From: Streptomyces jeddahensis
Lineage (GTDB): Bacteria > Actinomycetota > Actinomycetes > Streptomycetales > Streptomycetaceae
Direction: 5' to 3'
NCBI RefSeq assembly: GCF_001642995.1
Contig: NZ_LOHS01000057.1
Coordinates: forward strand, 40,861-104,860
DNA length: 64,000 bases
Made by a program: the position numbers and the translations under genes. Of this stretch, positions 49,299 through 59,142 are shown in pieces. The first letter of the stretch is position 1, and every line of letters begins with the position of its first letter. Under the pieces are notes generated by a model. It searched no databases. It was not told the DNA's origin and saw only the letters and a program-made list of their open reading frames with translations.

Positions 49299-51095
49299 CT
49301 ATTCCACGCCGATCAGCATCAGGGCCGACTGCCGGCCGCCGCGGTACACGACCGTGTCGACGGCCAGGTAGTGCTCGCGTACGTGCTGTTCGAGGCCGTC
49401 GGCCGTCGCGTCGGGCACGTCGTCGCCGAGGACGAGCGTGACCATCTCGCCTCCCGCGGCCAGCATCCGGTCGAGGACCGTCTCCGCGACGGCCGCGGCC
49501 TCGGAGCCGATGACGGCGACATCGCCGTCGATCAGGCCGAGCACGTCGCCGGCCTGGCAGATGCCGGCCATGGTCCACGACTGCCGTTCGGCGACGGCGA
49601 CCTCGCCGTAGCGGGTCGCCCCGGCCGCCGAGGTCATGGCGACGACGTCCTCGTCGAAGCGGCGGTCCGGCTCGTGTACGGCGAGCGCGGCGATGCCCTG
49701 CACGGCGGAGCGCGTGGGGATCAGCGCGACGCGCATGCCCTCCGAGCGGGCCTGCTCCGCTGCCGCCGCCGCGGTGTGGCGCAGCTCGCCGTCGTTGGGC
49801 AGCAGCACCACCTCGCGCGCGTGGGCGCGCCGGATGGCGTCGACGAGCTCGCCGCTCGCGGGCAGCTCGCCGGGGCGCACCGGCACCGTCGTCGCCCCCG
49901 CGTCGGCGTACAGGACCCGCAGGCCCTCTCCCGGCACGACGGCCACGATGGCGCGCTGCGCCCGCTCCCGGGGCGGCTGCCCGGCGGACGCGGTGTGTGC
50001 GTCCTCCGCCCCGAAGTGCGTGATGCGGATGCGGTACGGCCGCCCCGCCTCGACGCCGGCCTCGACGGCCGCTCCCGCATCGTCGACGTGTACGTGGACG
50101 TTCCACAGGCCGTCGCCGCCCACGACGACGAGCGAGTCACCGAGGGCGTCGAGCCGGGTCCGCAGCGTGGCCACGGCCGCGTCGCCGGCTTCCAGCAGGT
50201 AGATCACCTCGAACGCCGGGCTGCCCCCGTCCACCGGACCGTCCGGGCATGCCACCGTCGCGTCCACACGCGTGCCGGCGTCCACTCGCGTGCCGGCATC
50301 GCGTCCGTGCTTCGCCGCGGCTGAGGACCCGCCGCCCACGCGCGCGTGCAGCGTGTCCGCCGACGCCGCCGGCTCGCCCGTGAAGGTCTGGACGAGTGCG
50401 CCGAGGACAGCCACCAGGCCCCGCCCCCCCGCATCCACCACACCCGCCCGCCCGAGCACCGCCAGCTGCCCGGGAGTGGCGTCGAGCGCCGCCCGCGCCC
50501 CCTTGTAGGCGGCTCGCGCCACCGTCGCGCAGTCGCCCTCGGCACCGTCGGCCGCGTCGGCCGCCGCGGAGGCCACGGTCAGCACGGTGCCCTCGACGGG
50601 GTGTGCGACGGCCTCGTACGCCGCCTCCGCCGCACGCCTCAGCGCGAGCCGCAGACCAGCGCCGTCGGCATGAGAGGACTTGGCGTGAGAGGACTCACCC
50701 TCCGCCTTCCCCGGTTTCTCCGGGTTCTCCGGGACCTGACCGTCCGCGGCACCTGCAGCCGGGCTTCCTGCGGCCAGCACCTGGGCCATACCGCGCAGCA
50801 GCTGCGCCATGATCGTGCCGGAGTTCCCGCGGGCCCCGATCAGGGCACCGTGGGCCATCGCACGCATCGCCTCGGCCGTGGAGGGCTGCTGCGGTTCGAG
50901 GCCCCTGAACACCGCCTCGACGGCCTGGGCGGCCGACTCGACCGTCAGATACAGGTTCGTGCCGGTGTCACCGTCCGCGACCGGATAGACGTTGATCGCG
51001 TCGATCTCCTCGCGGGCCCGTCCGAGGGCCTCCAGGGCCAGACCGCACCAGGCGCGCACAGCGACGGCGTCGAACCTCTGCGGCACCTGCGGCAC
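49299..51095 (-). CDS. DAK2 (DhaL)/DegV-like FakA-type protein
   Basis: The 598-residue protein has an N-terminal DhaL/DAK2 kinase domain with DAINVYPVADGDTGTNLYLT (about 33-52), the ATP-binding Asp residues in ADGDTG, and a C-terminal DegV-like part (about 300-598) with VVGGDGLWNVHVHVDD and GLIDGDVAVIG. It resembles FakA, the kinase that phosphorylates fatty acids bound by FakB; no FakB is next to it. A DAGTRV repeat doubles at about 275. GTG 51095 follows GAGGAGG by five bases. It is adjacent to recG and divergent from rpmB. Confidence 0.85.
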   Translation of the reverse strand: MPQVPQRFDAVAVRAWCGLALEALGRAREEIDAINVYPVADGDTGTNLYLTVESAAQAVEAVFRGLEPQQPSTAEAMRAMAHGALIGARGNSGTIMAQLLRGMAQVLAAGSPAAGAADGQVPENPEKPGKAEGESSHAKSSHADGAGLRLALRRAAEAAYEAVAHPVEGTVLTVASAAADAADGAEGDCATVARAAYKGARAALDATPGQLAVLGRAGVVDAGGRGLVAVLGALVQTFTGEPAASADTLHARVGGGSSAAAKHGRDAGTRVDAGTRVDATVACPDGPVDGGSPAFEVIYLLEAGDAAVATLRTRLDALGDSLVVVGGDGLWNVHVHVDDAGAAVEAGVEAGRPYRIRITHFGAEDAHTASAGQPPRERAQRAIVAVVPGEGLRVLYADAGATTVPVRPGELPASGELVDAIRRAHAREVVLLPNDGELRHTAAAAAEQARSEGMRVALIPTRSAVQGIAALAVHEPDRRFDEDVVAMTSAAGATRYGEVAVAERQSWTMAGICQAGDVLGLIDGDVAVIGSEAAAVAETVLDRMLAAGGEMVTLVLGDDVPDATADGLEQHVREHYLAVDTVVYRGGRQSALMLIGVE

Positions 51096-51265
51096 CTGCG
51101 CCTCCTCGTCGAGCAGCTGGACTGGGACGCAGCGTAGACCCCGGACGGCCCCCCTCCGGAAGAGGGCCTGGGCGGTGGCGTCGGGCTGGGGGCCGGGCCG
51201 GGGGGGGGCGGCGCAGCCATGGTAATTTCGTTGTACCGAGGCAGCCGTTGTATGCTGCTCCGGTT

Positions 51266-51331
51266 GCCCGATACGAATCGGGCTATTACCCCTGGCAACG
51301 CCACTCAGATCACTGATCCCGGCATGCCGGG
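51266..51331 (+). promoter_or_regulatory. rpmB leader with two hairpins
   Basis: GCCCGAT-acga-ATCGGGC (51266-51283) and the palindrome CCCGGCATGCCGGG (51318-51331) lie between a TATGCT -10 candidate (51251-51256) and the rpmB start. They could be an L28 autoregulatory or attenuating leader. Confidence 0.45.
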
Positions 51332-51370
51332 TTTCAACCGTAAGTGCATCTGAAGTCTTTGGAGTGACCC

Positions 51371-51556
51371 GTGGCTGCCAACTGCGACGTCTGCGGCAAG
51401 GGGCCGGGCTTCGGCAACAACATCTCCCACTCGCACCGCCGTACGTCCCGTCGCTGGAACCCCAACATCCAGCGCGTGCGTGCCGTGGTCGGTCGGACGC
51501 CGAAGCGGCTCAACGTCTGCACCTCGTGCATCAAGGCCGGCAAGGTCTCGCGCTGA
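51371..51556 (+). CDS. rpmB: 50S ribosomal protein L28
   Basis: A 61-residue L28 starting [22 protein letters not shown] and containing [11 protein letters not shown]. The Cys pairs CDVC and CTSC make it the zinc-binding (C+) form rather than the zinc-independent paralogue that Zur usually represses. GTG 51371 follows GGAG. The leader has two hairpins. A terminator with a TTTT run follows the stop by about 40 bases. Confidence 0.96.
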   Translation: MAANCDVCGKGPGFGNNISHSHRRTSRRWNPNIQRVRAVVGRTPKRLNVCTSCIKAGKVSR

Positions 51557-51593
51557 CGTAGTGCTAGCGCGGCCACCTGGCTGGTTGCTGCAG

Positions 51594-51626
51594 AGCCGGT
51601 TCCACCTCCGGGTGGGGCCGGCTTTT
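51594..51626 (+). terminator. Intrinsic terminator after rpmB
   Basis: AGCCGGTTCCACC and GGTGGGGCCGGCT form a 13-pair stem (two G-T pairs) around TCCG at 51594-51623, followed by TTTT on the plus strand. Confidence 0.85.
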
Positions 51627-51715
51627 CGCATGTCGACTTCTCGTATGCCGGCGTCTCGCATGTCGGCACGGCTGCGTCCGCGGATCCGCCGCGGGCGCGC
51701 CTCTCGCATCGCGGT

Positions 51716-52002
51716 GGCCGCTGATCGACACCGCTTCGAGCGCCTAGCCCGTGCCGGACACGAGAGCCTGACGGCCGGAGACCGTCCGCAAGGCCGCCGC
51801 GCTGCTGCGTGAGGCGCTCGGCCCGTGGCGCGGCCCCGCGCTGATCGGCCTGGGCCGTACCGCCACCGCTGAGGGACGCGCGAAGGAGGCCCGCGACTGG
51901 TTCGAGCCGGCGTCCTGGCCCTGGAATCGCCCGGCGTCCTCGAACTCGCCGAGGACGCCGACGCGTTGGCGCTCCCGGACGGCCGAGCCCCTCCCCGATC
52001 GG
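51716..52002 (+). pseudogene. Decayed SARP/BTAD-domain fragment
   Basis: Translated in two frames, the DNA gives DRHRFERLARAGHESLTAGD, then after a frame change KAAALLREALGPWRGPALIG and GRAKEARDWFE. This matches the order found in the bacterial transcriptional activator domain of SARP/AfsR proteins (RFERL...AAxLLREALxLWRGPAL) followed by TPR-like text. There is no start, DNA-binding domain or intact frame, so it is a remnant, unique in this core region. Confidence 0.6.
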
Positions 52003-52860
<858 letters not shown>

Positions 52861-52870
52861 GGGCCCGACG

Positions 52871-53842
52871 CTACCGGCCGCCCTCGATGTCCCCGAAGTG
52901 GTCCCAGCCGCCCGTGCTGGTCCAGGGCGCACCGTCCACCGTCACCTGGGGCATCGCGGAGGGATGGAGCACCTCGCCGATCACCTTCCAGCGGGCGGGC
53001 AGCTTCACGTCCGGCGGGAAGGTCGCCACGATGGCGTGGTCCTCGCCGCCGGAGAGCACCCACTGCAGCGGATCGACGCCGACGGCCTTTCCGATGTCGT
53101 TCATCTGCGAGGGGATGTCGAGCGCGCCGGAGCGGACGTCGATGCGCACCTTGCTGGCCTCGGCGATGTGCCCGAGGTCGGCGATCAGGCCGTCGCTCAC
53201 GTCGGTCATCGCCGTGGCGCCGAGCCCGGCGGCCGCGGGGCCCGCGTGGTACGGCGGCTCGGGGCGGCGGTGGGCCTCGACGAACGCGCGGGGCGAGCGG
53301 AAGCCGCGGGACAGCACGGCGTACCCGGCGGCGGACCAGCCGAGCCAGCCCGTCACGGCGACCACGTCGCCGGGCTGGGCTCCGGCACGGGTCACCGGCT
53401 CGTGACCGCGCATGTCGCCGAGCGCGGTGATCGCGATGGTGATGGTGTCACCGCGTACGACATCGCCGCCCACCACGGCGGCGCCCGCGACCTGGCACTC
53501 GTCCCGCAGCCCGTCCATCAGCTCGACCGGCCAGGCGGCCGGGAGCTCGGCGGGTACGACCAGGCCGAGCAGCAGCGCGGTCGGTACGGCGCCCATGGCG
53601 GCGATGTCCGCGAGGTTCTGCGCCGCCGCCTTGCGGCCGACGTCGTACGCCGTGGACCAGTCCCGGCGGAAGTGCCGTCCCTCCAGCAGGACGTCCGTGC
53701 TCGCCACCACCCTGCGGTCCGGCGCCGCCACCACCGCGGCGTCGTCACCCGGCCCGAGCCGCACAGCGGGGGTCGAGGTGAGCCGCGAGGTGAGCTCCCT
53801 GATGAGCCCGAACTCCCCCAGCTCGCCCACGGTTCCCTTCAC
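52871..53842 (-). CDS. thiL: Thiamine-monophosphate kinase
   Basis: ThiL makes thiamine diphosphate from thiamine monophosphate. The 323-residue protein has the glycine-rich [21 protein letters not shown] region, [17 protein letters not shown] and [15 protein letters not shown], typical of the family. GTG 53842 ([16 protein letters not shown]) follows AAGGTGAG. It is the upstream gene of the thiL-thiD pair. The upstream leader holds a short tandem repeat. Confidence 0.93.
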   Translation of the reverse strand: MKGTVGELGEFGLIRELTSRLTSTPAVRLGPGDDAAVVAAPDRRVVASTDVLLEGRHFRRDWSTAYDVGRKAAAQNLADIAAMGAVPTALLLGLVVPAELPAAWPVELMDGLRDECQVAGAAVVGGDVVRGDTITIAITALGDMRGHEPVTRAGAQPGDVVAVTGWLGWSAAGYAVLSRGFRSPRAFVEAHRRPEPPYHAGPAAAGLGATAMTDVSDGLIADLGHIAEASKVRIDVRSGALDIPSQMNDIGKAVGVDPLQWVLSGGEDHAIVATFPPDVKLPARWKVIGEVLHPSAMPQVTVDGAPWTSTGGWDHFGDIEGGR

Positions 53843-53865
53843 CGTGTCTCACCTTGCCCTTTCAT

Positions 53866-53917
53866 CCTGAAAGCCCCGTTCACTCCGAAAGCCCGTCCAC
53901 TCCGAAAGCCCCGTCCC
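53866..53917. repeat. Three tandem 17-18 bp copies upstream of thiL
   Basis: The unit TCC(T)GAAAGCCC(C)GT(C)CAC occurs three times from 53866 to 53917 with small length changes, within the thiL leader on the minus strand. The surrounding 250-base gap has no other gene. Confidence 0.6.
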
Positions 53918-54096
53918 TGCGTGCGGTCGCGTTCCGTCACCGGCCTGGGTACCGTCGACGTGTCCGCCCACCTGCGCTGTCCGTGCACCACCGGTGTGCA
54001 CGCCACAGCCTCCGCGGGTCTCCCCGCAGCGAGCAGCGACGCGATACCGTGGCGTCCCTTCTCCCACATGATCCTCGTGGCCGCCCTGGAGGTTCC

Positions 54097-54330
54097 GTGG
54101 TACAGGCGTACATCCTGATCCAGACGGAGGTCGGCAAGGCCTCGACCGTCGCCGAGACGATCTCCAAGATTCCGGGGGTGATCCAGGCCGAGGACGTGAC
54201 CGGACCGTACGACGTGATCGTGCGCGCACAGGCCGACACAGTCGACGACCTCGGTCGCATGGTGGTCGCGAAGGTCCAGCAAGTGGACGGCATCACCCGC
54301 ACCCTGACCTGCCCGGTCGTGCACCTCTAG
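54097..54330 (+). CDS. AsnC/Lrp-type ligand-binding (RAM) domain protein
   Basis: A 77-residue stand-alone RAM domain, [20 protein letters not shown], with [20 protein letters not shown] as the ligand-pocket part. It lacks the helix-turn-helix of full Lrp regulators, so it probably binds amino acids or pairs with other Lrp proteins. GTG 54097 follows GGAGG by five bases. The DUF3515 gene follows 20 bases later on the same strand. Confidence 0.9.
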   Translation: MVQAYILIQTEVGKASTVAETISKIPGVIQAEDVTGPYDVIVRAQADTVDDLGRMVVAKVQQVDGITRTLTCPVVHL

Positions 54331-54350
54331 CCCCCGTCTACCCTTGGCCG

Positions 54351-54860
54351 GTGAACATCTTCCGTCACCGGCCCCGCATCTTCATCGGGCCGCCCGCTCT
54401 CGCACTGCTGATCGCCACCGCGGGCTGCTCCTCAAGCGACGACGGCGCCCGTGCCGCGGTTCCCAGCCCGGGCGCGAAGGTCACCGAGCTGTGCCAGGAC
54501 CTGGACAAGGTACTGCCGTCGAAGGTGGACGGAGTAAGCCGCAAGGATCCCGAGCCCGCGTCCGCGCTGACCGCGGGCTGGGGAAGCCCGGCGATCATAC
54601 TGCGCTGCGGTGTCGCGCAGCCCCCGAAGATGATCGATCCGAAGGTGGCCGAGGGCGGCGACCCGGACGCGGTCGGCGGCGGGGTGAACGGCGTCGACTG
54701 GCTGATGGAGAAGCAGGACGACGGGGCGTACCGCTTCACCACCGCGAATCGCAGCGCGTACGTGGAGGTCACCGTGCCGAAGGAGCGTGACAGCTCGGCG
54801 GTCCTCGTCGGCCTGGCTCCGGCCATCAAGAAGGCGATCCCCGAAGGGATCGCCGACTAG
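54351..54860 (+). CDS. DUF3515 family lipoprotein
   Basis: A 169-residue protein with a signal peptide (IFIGPPALALLIATAG) ending in a lipobox IATAGC, so it is likely lipid-anchored at Cys26. The body has LCQDLDKVLPSKVDGVSRK and VNGVDWLMEKQDDGAYRFTT, the DUF3515 pattern. Function is unknown; the family is conserved beside ddl in actinomycetes. GTG 54351 (VNIFRHRPR) is the start. It probably shares a transcript with the RAM gene. Confidence 0.88.
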   Translation: MNIFRHRPRIFIGPPALALLIATAGCSSSDDGARAAVPSPGAKVTELCQDLDKVLPSKVDGVSRKDPEPASALTAGWGSPAIILRCGVAQPPKMIDPKVAEGGDPDAVGGGVNGVDWLMEKQDDGAYRFTTANRSAYVEVTVPKERDSSAVLVGLAPAIKKAIPEGIAD

Positions 54861-54900
54861 GCGCTCCGCTGGCTGTGCCGATGTGCGGCTCCGCCGCGGG

Positions 54901-54949
54901 GCCGCGATGTGCCGTCGGTTCGCTGCGGCGCCGTCGTGGCTGGTCGCGC
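54901..54949. repeat. Dispersed intergenic repeat, copy C
   Basis: This 49-base segment matches the left part of copy B (29076-29124) at 42 of 49 positions and continues into GCAGTTCCCCGCGCCCCGC. It lies after the DUF3515 gene and before ddl. Similar GGTCGCGCAGTTCCCCGCG text recurs in Streptomyces genomes as I recall. Confidence 0.75.
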
Positions 54950-54974
54950 AGTTCCCCGCGCCCCGCGGGGCGGG

Positions 54975-56147
54975 TCAGCGCAGCCCGGTGGGCCGCCGCA
55001 GCGCCGCCTCCACCAGCCGGTCCACCAGCTCCGGGTAGCTGATGCCGCTGGCCTGCCACATCTGCGGGTACATCGAGATGGGCGTGAAGCCGGGCATGGT
55101 GTTGATCTCGTTGATGACGAACTCCCCGTCCTCGGTGAGGAAGAAGTCCGCACGGACGAGCCCCTCGCAGGAGGCAGCCTCGAACGCCTCGACCGCGAGC
55201 CGCTGCACCGTGGCGGTCTGCTCGGGCGTCAGCGGGGCGGGCACGATGCCGGGCGTGGAGTCGATGTACTTCGCCTCGAAGTCGTAGTACGCGTGGGCGT
55301 CGGGCGACGGGATCTCGGCGGGGACGGAGGCCCGCGGGCCGTCCTCGAACTCCAGCACCCCGCACTCGATCTCACGGCCCCGCACCGCGGCCTCCACGAG
55401 GATCTTCGGGTCGTGGCGCTGGGCCTCCGCGATCGCCTCGTCGAGGCCGGAGAGGTCGTCGACCTTGGTGATGCCGAACGACGAACCCGCGCGCGCGGGC
55501 TTCACGAACAGCGGCCAGCCGTGCTCGCCGGCGAAGTCGACGATCTTCTTGCGGGCCGCGGACTCGTCGCGCTGCCACTCGCGCGGCCGGATCACCACGT
55601 ACGGACCGACCTTGAGCCCGAACGAGGCGAACACCCGCTTCATGTACTCCTTGTCCTGGCCGACGGCCGAGGCGAGCACGCCCGAACCCACGTACGGGGC
55701 GCCGGAGAGCTCGAGGAGGCCCTGGAGGGTTCCGTCCTCGCCGTACGGGCCGTGCAGCACCGGGAAGACCACGTCGACCTCGCCAAGCGCCTTGGGCACC
55801 GAACCGGGCTCGGTGTAGACGACTTCGCGGTTGCCGGGGTCGACGGGGAGCACCACGCCGCCCTCGTGCGACTCGGCGAGCTCCTCGACGCTGGGCGTAC
55901 GGCGGTCGGTGATCGCCATGCGCTCCGGTTCGTCGGCGGTGAGCGCCCAGCGGCCGTCCCGCGTGATGCCGATGGGCAGGACGTCGTACTTCGCACGGTC
56001 GATGGCGCGCAGTACGGCACCCGCGGTGACGACCGAGATGCCGTGCTCGGAACTGCGGCCGCCGAACACGACGGCCACGCGCGGCTTGCGGGACTCCCCT
56101 CCGGGCGTGGAGGGAACCGGGCTCTGGGTGGAGTACTCGCTGCTCAT
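54975..56147 (-). CDS. ddl: D-alanine--D-alanine ligase
   Basis: Ddl joins two D-alanines for peptidoglycan. The 390-residue ATP-grasp protein has VAVVFGGRSSEHGISVVTAG near 25, the second-domain PVLHGPYGEDGTLQG, ATP-binding KPARAGSSFGITKV, and the C-terminal EINTMPGFTPISMYPQMW. ATG 56147 (MSSEYSTQSPVPST) is chosen; the ribosome site is weak. It is downstream of gpsA, and the DUF3515 gene is convergent. Confidence 0.95.
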   Translation of the reverse strand: MSSEYSTQSPVPSTPGGESRKPRVAVVFGGRSSEHGISVVTAGAVLRAIDRAKYDVLPIGITRDGRWALTADEPERMAITDRRTPSVEELAESHEGGVVLPVDPGNREVVYTEPGSVPKALGEVDVVFPVLHGPYGEDGTLQGLLELSGAPYVGSGVLASAVGQDKEYMKRVFASFGLKVGPYVVIRPREWQRDESAARKKIVDFAGEHGWPLFVKPARAGSSFGITKVDDLSGLDEAIAEAQRHDPKILVEAAVRGREIECGVLEFEDGPRASVPAEIPSPDAHAYYDFEAKYIDSTPGIVPAPLTPEQTATVQRLAVEAFEAASCEGLVRADFFLTEDGEFVINEINTMPGFTPISMYPQMWQASGISYPELVDRLVEAALRRPTGLR

Positions 56148-56260
56148 ATCGCGATGAGCGTACCTGTTAGTAGTCAGGGAGTCAGCGTCCGCCGACCGCT
56201 GTCGCTCAGCGTCGCCACCGCCTGGCGCAGCGCGAGGTACGGCCGCCCGGCAGGGCTTCA

Positions 56261-56340
56261 TGCCGCGCGCGGCAAGGGAGTCGCCGGTGCCGCGCGCGGC
56301 AAGCGGGTGGCCGGTGCCGCGCGCAGCACCGCGTGTCAGC
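56261..56340. repeat. Three tandem 27-bp copies at the gpsA stop
   Basis: Units at 56261-56287, 56288-56314 and 56315-56340 start TGCCGCGCGC. The first two contain the 12-bp palindrome GCCGCGCGCGGC. The last unit, the most diverged, runs into the gpsA stop codon (56336-56338). Confidence 0.75.
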
Positions 56341-57346
56341 GCCTCTCGGGCTTGGCGCTGCGCGACATCAGCTCCTTGAGGGCCACCATGGGCGGCTTTC
56401 CCTCGTGGACGATGCCGACCACGGTCTCCGTGATAGGCATGTCGACATCGTGCCGGCGGGCCAGATCCAGCACCGACTCGCAGGACTTGACGCCCTCCGC
56501 GGTCTGCCGGGTGACCGCGATGGTCTCCTCCAGGGTCATACCCTTGCCGAGGTTGGTGCCGAAGGTGTGGTTGCGGGACAGCGGCGACGAGCAGGTGGCC
56601 ACCAGGTCGCCGAGGCCCGCGAGTCCGGAGAAGGTCATGGGGTCGGCGCCCATCGCGAGGCCGAGCCGGGTCGTCTCGGCGAGTCCGCGGGTGATGAGCG
56701 AGCCCTTGGCGTTGTCGCCGAGGCCCATGCCGTCGGCGATGCCGACGGCGAGTCCGATCACGTTCTTGACGGCACCGCCGAGTTCGCAGCCGATGACGTC
56801 GGTGTTGGTGTACGGCCGGAAGTACGGCGTGTGGCAGGCGGCCTGGAGGCGCTGGGCAACCGATTCGTCGCTGCAGGCGACCACCGCTGCGGCGGGCCGG
56901 CGGGCGGCTATCTCACGGGCGAGGTTGGGCCCGGTGACGACGGCGATCCGTTCGGCGCCCACCTTGGTGACGTCCTCGATGACCTCGCTCATCCGCATCG
57001 CGGAGCCCAGTTCCACGCCCTTCATCAGGGAGACGAGGACGGTGTCGGGGGCCAGGAGGGGCGCCCATGCGGCGAGGTTGCCGCGGAGGGTCTGCGAGGG
57101 CACGGCGAGGACCGTGAAGTCGGCGCCGGCCGCGGCCTCGGCCGGGTCGGTGGTGGCCCGCAGGTTCCCGGGGAGTTCGACGCCCGGCAGATAGTCGGGG
57201 TTGGTACGCGTGGAGTTGACCGCGTCCGCGAGTTCCGGGCGCCGCCCCCACAGGGTGACGTCGCATCCGGCGTCGGCGAGCACCATGCCGAAGGCCGTGC
57301 CCCAGGAGCCGGTCCCGAAGACGGCTGCCTTGAGGGGGTTCGTCAC
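56336..57346 (-). CDS. gpsA: Glycerol-3-phosphate dehydrogenase (NAD(P)+)
   Basis: GpsA makes glycerol 3-phosphate for phospholipids. The 336-residue protein begins VTNPLKAAVFGTGSWGTAFG with the Rossmann GxGxxG, and carries VVTGPNLAREIAA, the catalytic-Lys region ELGGAVKNVIGLAVGIADG and GLAGLGDLVATCSSPLSRN. GTG 57346 overlaps the upstream plsC-like stop by four bases (GTGA). Together with the acyltransferase it forms a phospholipid-precursor pair. Confidence 0.95.
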   Translation of the reverse strand: MTNPLKAAVFGTGSWGTAFGMVLADAGCDVTLWGRRPELADAVNSTRTNPDYLPGVELPGNLRATTDPAEAAAGADFTVLAVPSQTLRGNLAAWAPLLAPDTVLVSLMKGVELGSAMRMSEVIEDVTKVGAERIAVVTGPNLAREIAARRPAAAVVACSDESVAQRLQAACHTPYFRPYTNTDVIGCELGGAVKNVIGLAVGIADGMGLGDNAKGSLITRGLAETTRLGLAMGADPMTFSGLAGLGDLVATCSSPLSRNHTFGTNLGKGMTLEETIAVTRQTAEGVKSCESVLDLARRHDVDMPITETVVGIVHEGKPPMVALKELMSRSAKPERR

Positions 57347-58182
57347 TTGCCGTCCTCCGCATCGCCGTTGCCGCTCGTGCTCGCGGCCCTGCTGTCGCCC
57401 TCGACGGCGGGTTCGCCGGTGGCCTGGCCGGGGACGTCGCCCCGTGCGACGGCCGCGGACCTGCGCCGCTGCTCGATCCGTACGCTGCGCGGGTCGTAGG
57501 GCGTCGCGGGGGCCTTCTCGCCGCGCAGCTCCTCGAGCTGGGCGGTGATCGCGGCCATGATGGCATCGGTGGCCTCCTTGAGGACCTCCGGAGTCATCTC
57601 CTTGTCGTAGAAGCGCGAGAGGTCCACCGGCGGACCGGCGAGCACCTGGTGGGTCTTGCGGGGCCAGAGGTTCGGCTTCTTGGCGTACGGCGGAAGAACC
57701 AGGTTGGCGCCCCACTGGGCGACGGGGATGACCGGGCACTTCGTCTTCAGGGCGACGCGGGCGGCGCCGGTCTTGCCGGTCATCGGCCACAGGTCGGGAT
57801 CCCGGGTGAGGGTGCCCTCGGGGTAGAAGGCGACGCACTCGCCCCGCTCGACGGCGTCGATGGCCGCCCGGAAGGCGCTCAGCGCGTCCGTGCTCTCGCG
57901 GTAGACGGGGATCTGTCCGGTGCCGCGCATCATGGCGCCCACGAAACCCTTTTTGAAAAGGCCGTGCTTGGCCAGGAATCGCGGAACACGACCCGTGTTG
58001 TACTGGAAATGGGCATACGCGAACGGGTCCACATGGGAATTGTGGTTCACCGCCGTGATAAATCCGCCCGCGGCCGGAATATTCTCCATTCCGCGCCAGT
58101 CCCGCTTGATCAGAACCACCAGCGGTGGTTTGCAGATGACCGCTGCCAGGCGGTACCAGAAGCCGATTCTGCGGCGGGACAC
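57343..58182 (-). CDS. plsC: 1-acyl-glycerol-3-phosphate acyltransferase (PlsC-like)
   Basis: The 279-residue protein carries acyltransferase motif I NHNSHVDPF (HxxxxD at about residue 47) and motif III FYPEGTLTRD, with a hydrophobic N-terminal stretch (about 7-24) for membrane association. It should add the second acyl chain to lysophosphatidate. The C-terminal 40 residues are charged and low complexity. The start GTG 58182 (VSRRRIGFWYRLAAVI) follows GGAAGG by nine bases. It is coupled to gpsA. Confidence 0.88.
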   Translation of the reverse strand: MSRRRIGFWYRLAAVICKPPLVVLIKRDWRGMENIPAAGGFITAVNHNSHVDPFAYAHFQYNTGRVPRFLAKHGLFKKGFVGAMMRGTGQIPVYRESTDALSAFRAAIDAVERGECVAFYPEGTLTRDPDLWPMTGKTGAARVALKTKCPVIPVAQWGANLVLPPYAKKPNLWPRKTHQVLAGPPVDLSRFYDKEMTPEVLKEATDAIMAAITAQLEELRGEKAPATPYDPRSVRIEQRRRSAAVARGDVPGQATGEPAVEGDSRAASTSGNGDAEDGK

Positions 58183-58463
58183 TCGGACACCTTCCTCTCC
58201 GGACCTGGACGGCCGCACAAGTGTCGCTCCAGGCCGCCGGTCTGTCGAGAACACCGTACGCCCAGCATCGCCCGCGGCTGCCGGGGCATGGCTTACGTCA
58301 TATCCGTGCCGCCGCCGTCGCATGCCGTTCCGGTCCTCTGTCCCTTCCCGGCTGCCGATCCGCCGTACCCCTCCTGCCGGACCGGTGCGCCACCCTCGCC
58401 ATCGGTGCGGCCGCCGCTGCCCCGCAGGCCACAATGGGCCCGGAACGAAGGGACGGAACGCTG

Positions 58464-59099
58464 GTGCAGTGGACTCTGGTGATACCGCTGAAACCTCTGG
58501 TGCTGGCCAAGAGCAGACTCTCGGGCGCGGCCGGCGAGGGCCTGCGGCCGTCCCTCGCCCTCGCCTTCGCCCAGGACACCGTGGCCGCTGCGGCCGCCTG
58601 TCCCGCGGTGCTGGATGTGGTGGTCGTCACGGACGACGGCCTCGCCGGGCGCGAGCTCGCCGCGCTCGGGGCCCGTATCGTGCCGGACGCTCCCGGTGCG
58701 GGGCTCAACGCCGCCCTGGCGCACGGGGCTGCGGCGGCGCGCGCGAACCGCGCGTGCGCCCCCGTCGCCGCTCTCAACGCGGACCTCCCCGCGCTGCGCA
58801 GCACGGAATTGGCGCGGGTCCTGGCGGCGGCCGCACGGTTTCCCCGCGCGTTTCTCCCGGACGCGGCCGGTATCGGCACCACATTGCTGTCGGCACTCTC
58901 CGGAACGGAATTGCGCCCCGCATTCGGCGCCGAGTCCCGTGCCCGGCACGCGGCATCCGGGGCGGTGGAACTCGGTCTCGCCGACGTCGACTCGGTGCGC
59001 CGGGACGTGGACACCGGCGACGATCTGCGGGCCGCGCTGGCGCTCGGCGTCGGCCCGCGCACGGCCGCGGCCGCCGCCCGCCTGCTGATCGCGGACTGA
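58464..59099 (+). CDS. fbiD: Phosphoenolpyruvate/2-phospholactate guanylyltransferase (CofC/FbiD)
   Basis: FbiD activates phosphoenolpyruvate (in actinobacteria) with GTP for coenzyme F420 synthesis. The 211-residue nucleotidyltransferase begins VQWTLVIPLKPLVLAKSRLS with the sugar-nucleotide-like loop, then VVVVTDDGLAGRELAALGAR and AALNADLPALRSTEL, and ends RRDVDTGDDLRAALALGVG. GTG 58464 is chosen; an ATG at 58434 is possible. The other F420 genes are not in the window. Confidence 0.85.
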   Translation: MQWTLVIPLKPLVLAKSRLSGAAGEGLRPSLALAFAQDTVAAAAACPAVLDVVVVTDDGLAGRELAALGARIVPDAPGAGLNAALAHGAAAARANRACAPVAALNADLPALRSTELARVLAAAARFPRAFLPDAAGIGTTLLSALSGTELRPAFGAESRARHAASGAVELGLADVDSVRRDVDTGDDLRAALALGVGPRTAAAAARLLIAD

Positions 59100-59142
59100 G
59101 CCGGCCCGCGGCCCCCCGCCCCAAGTCGCCTACGCTTCCCTC

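Noticed and set aside
50270..50310. DAGTRV coding repeat in the DAK/DegV gene as a separate element
   Set aside because: Only two in-frame copies of 18 bases inside an intact gene; treated as local low complexity.
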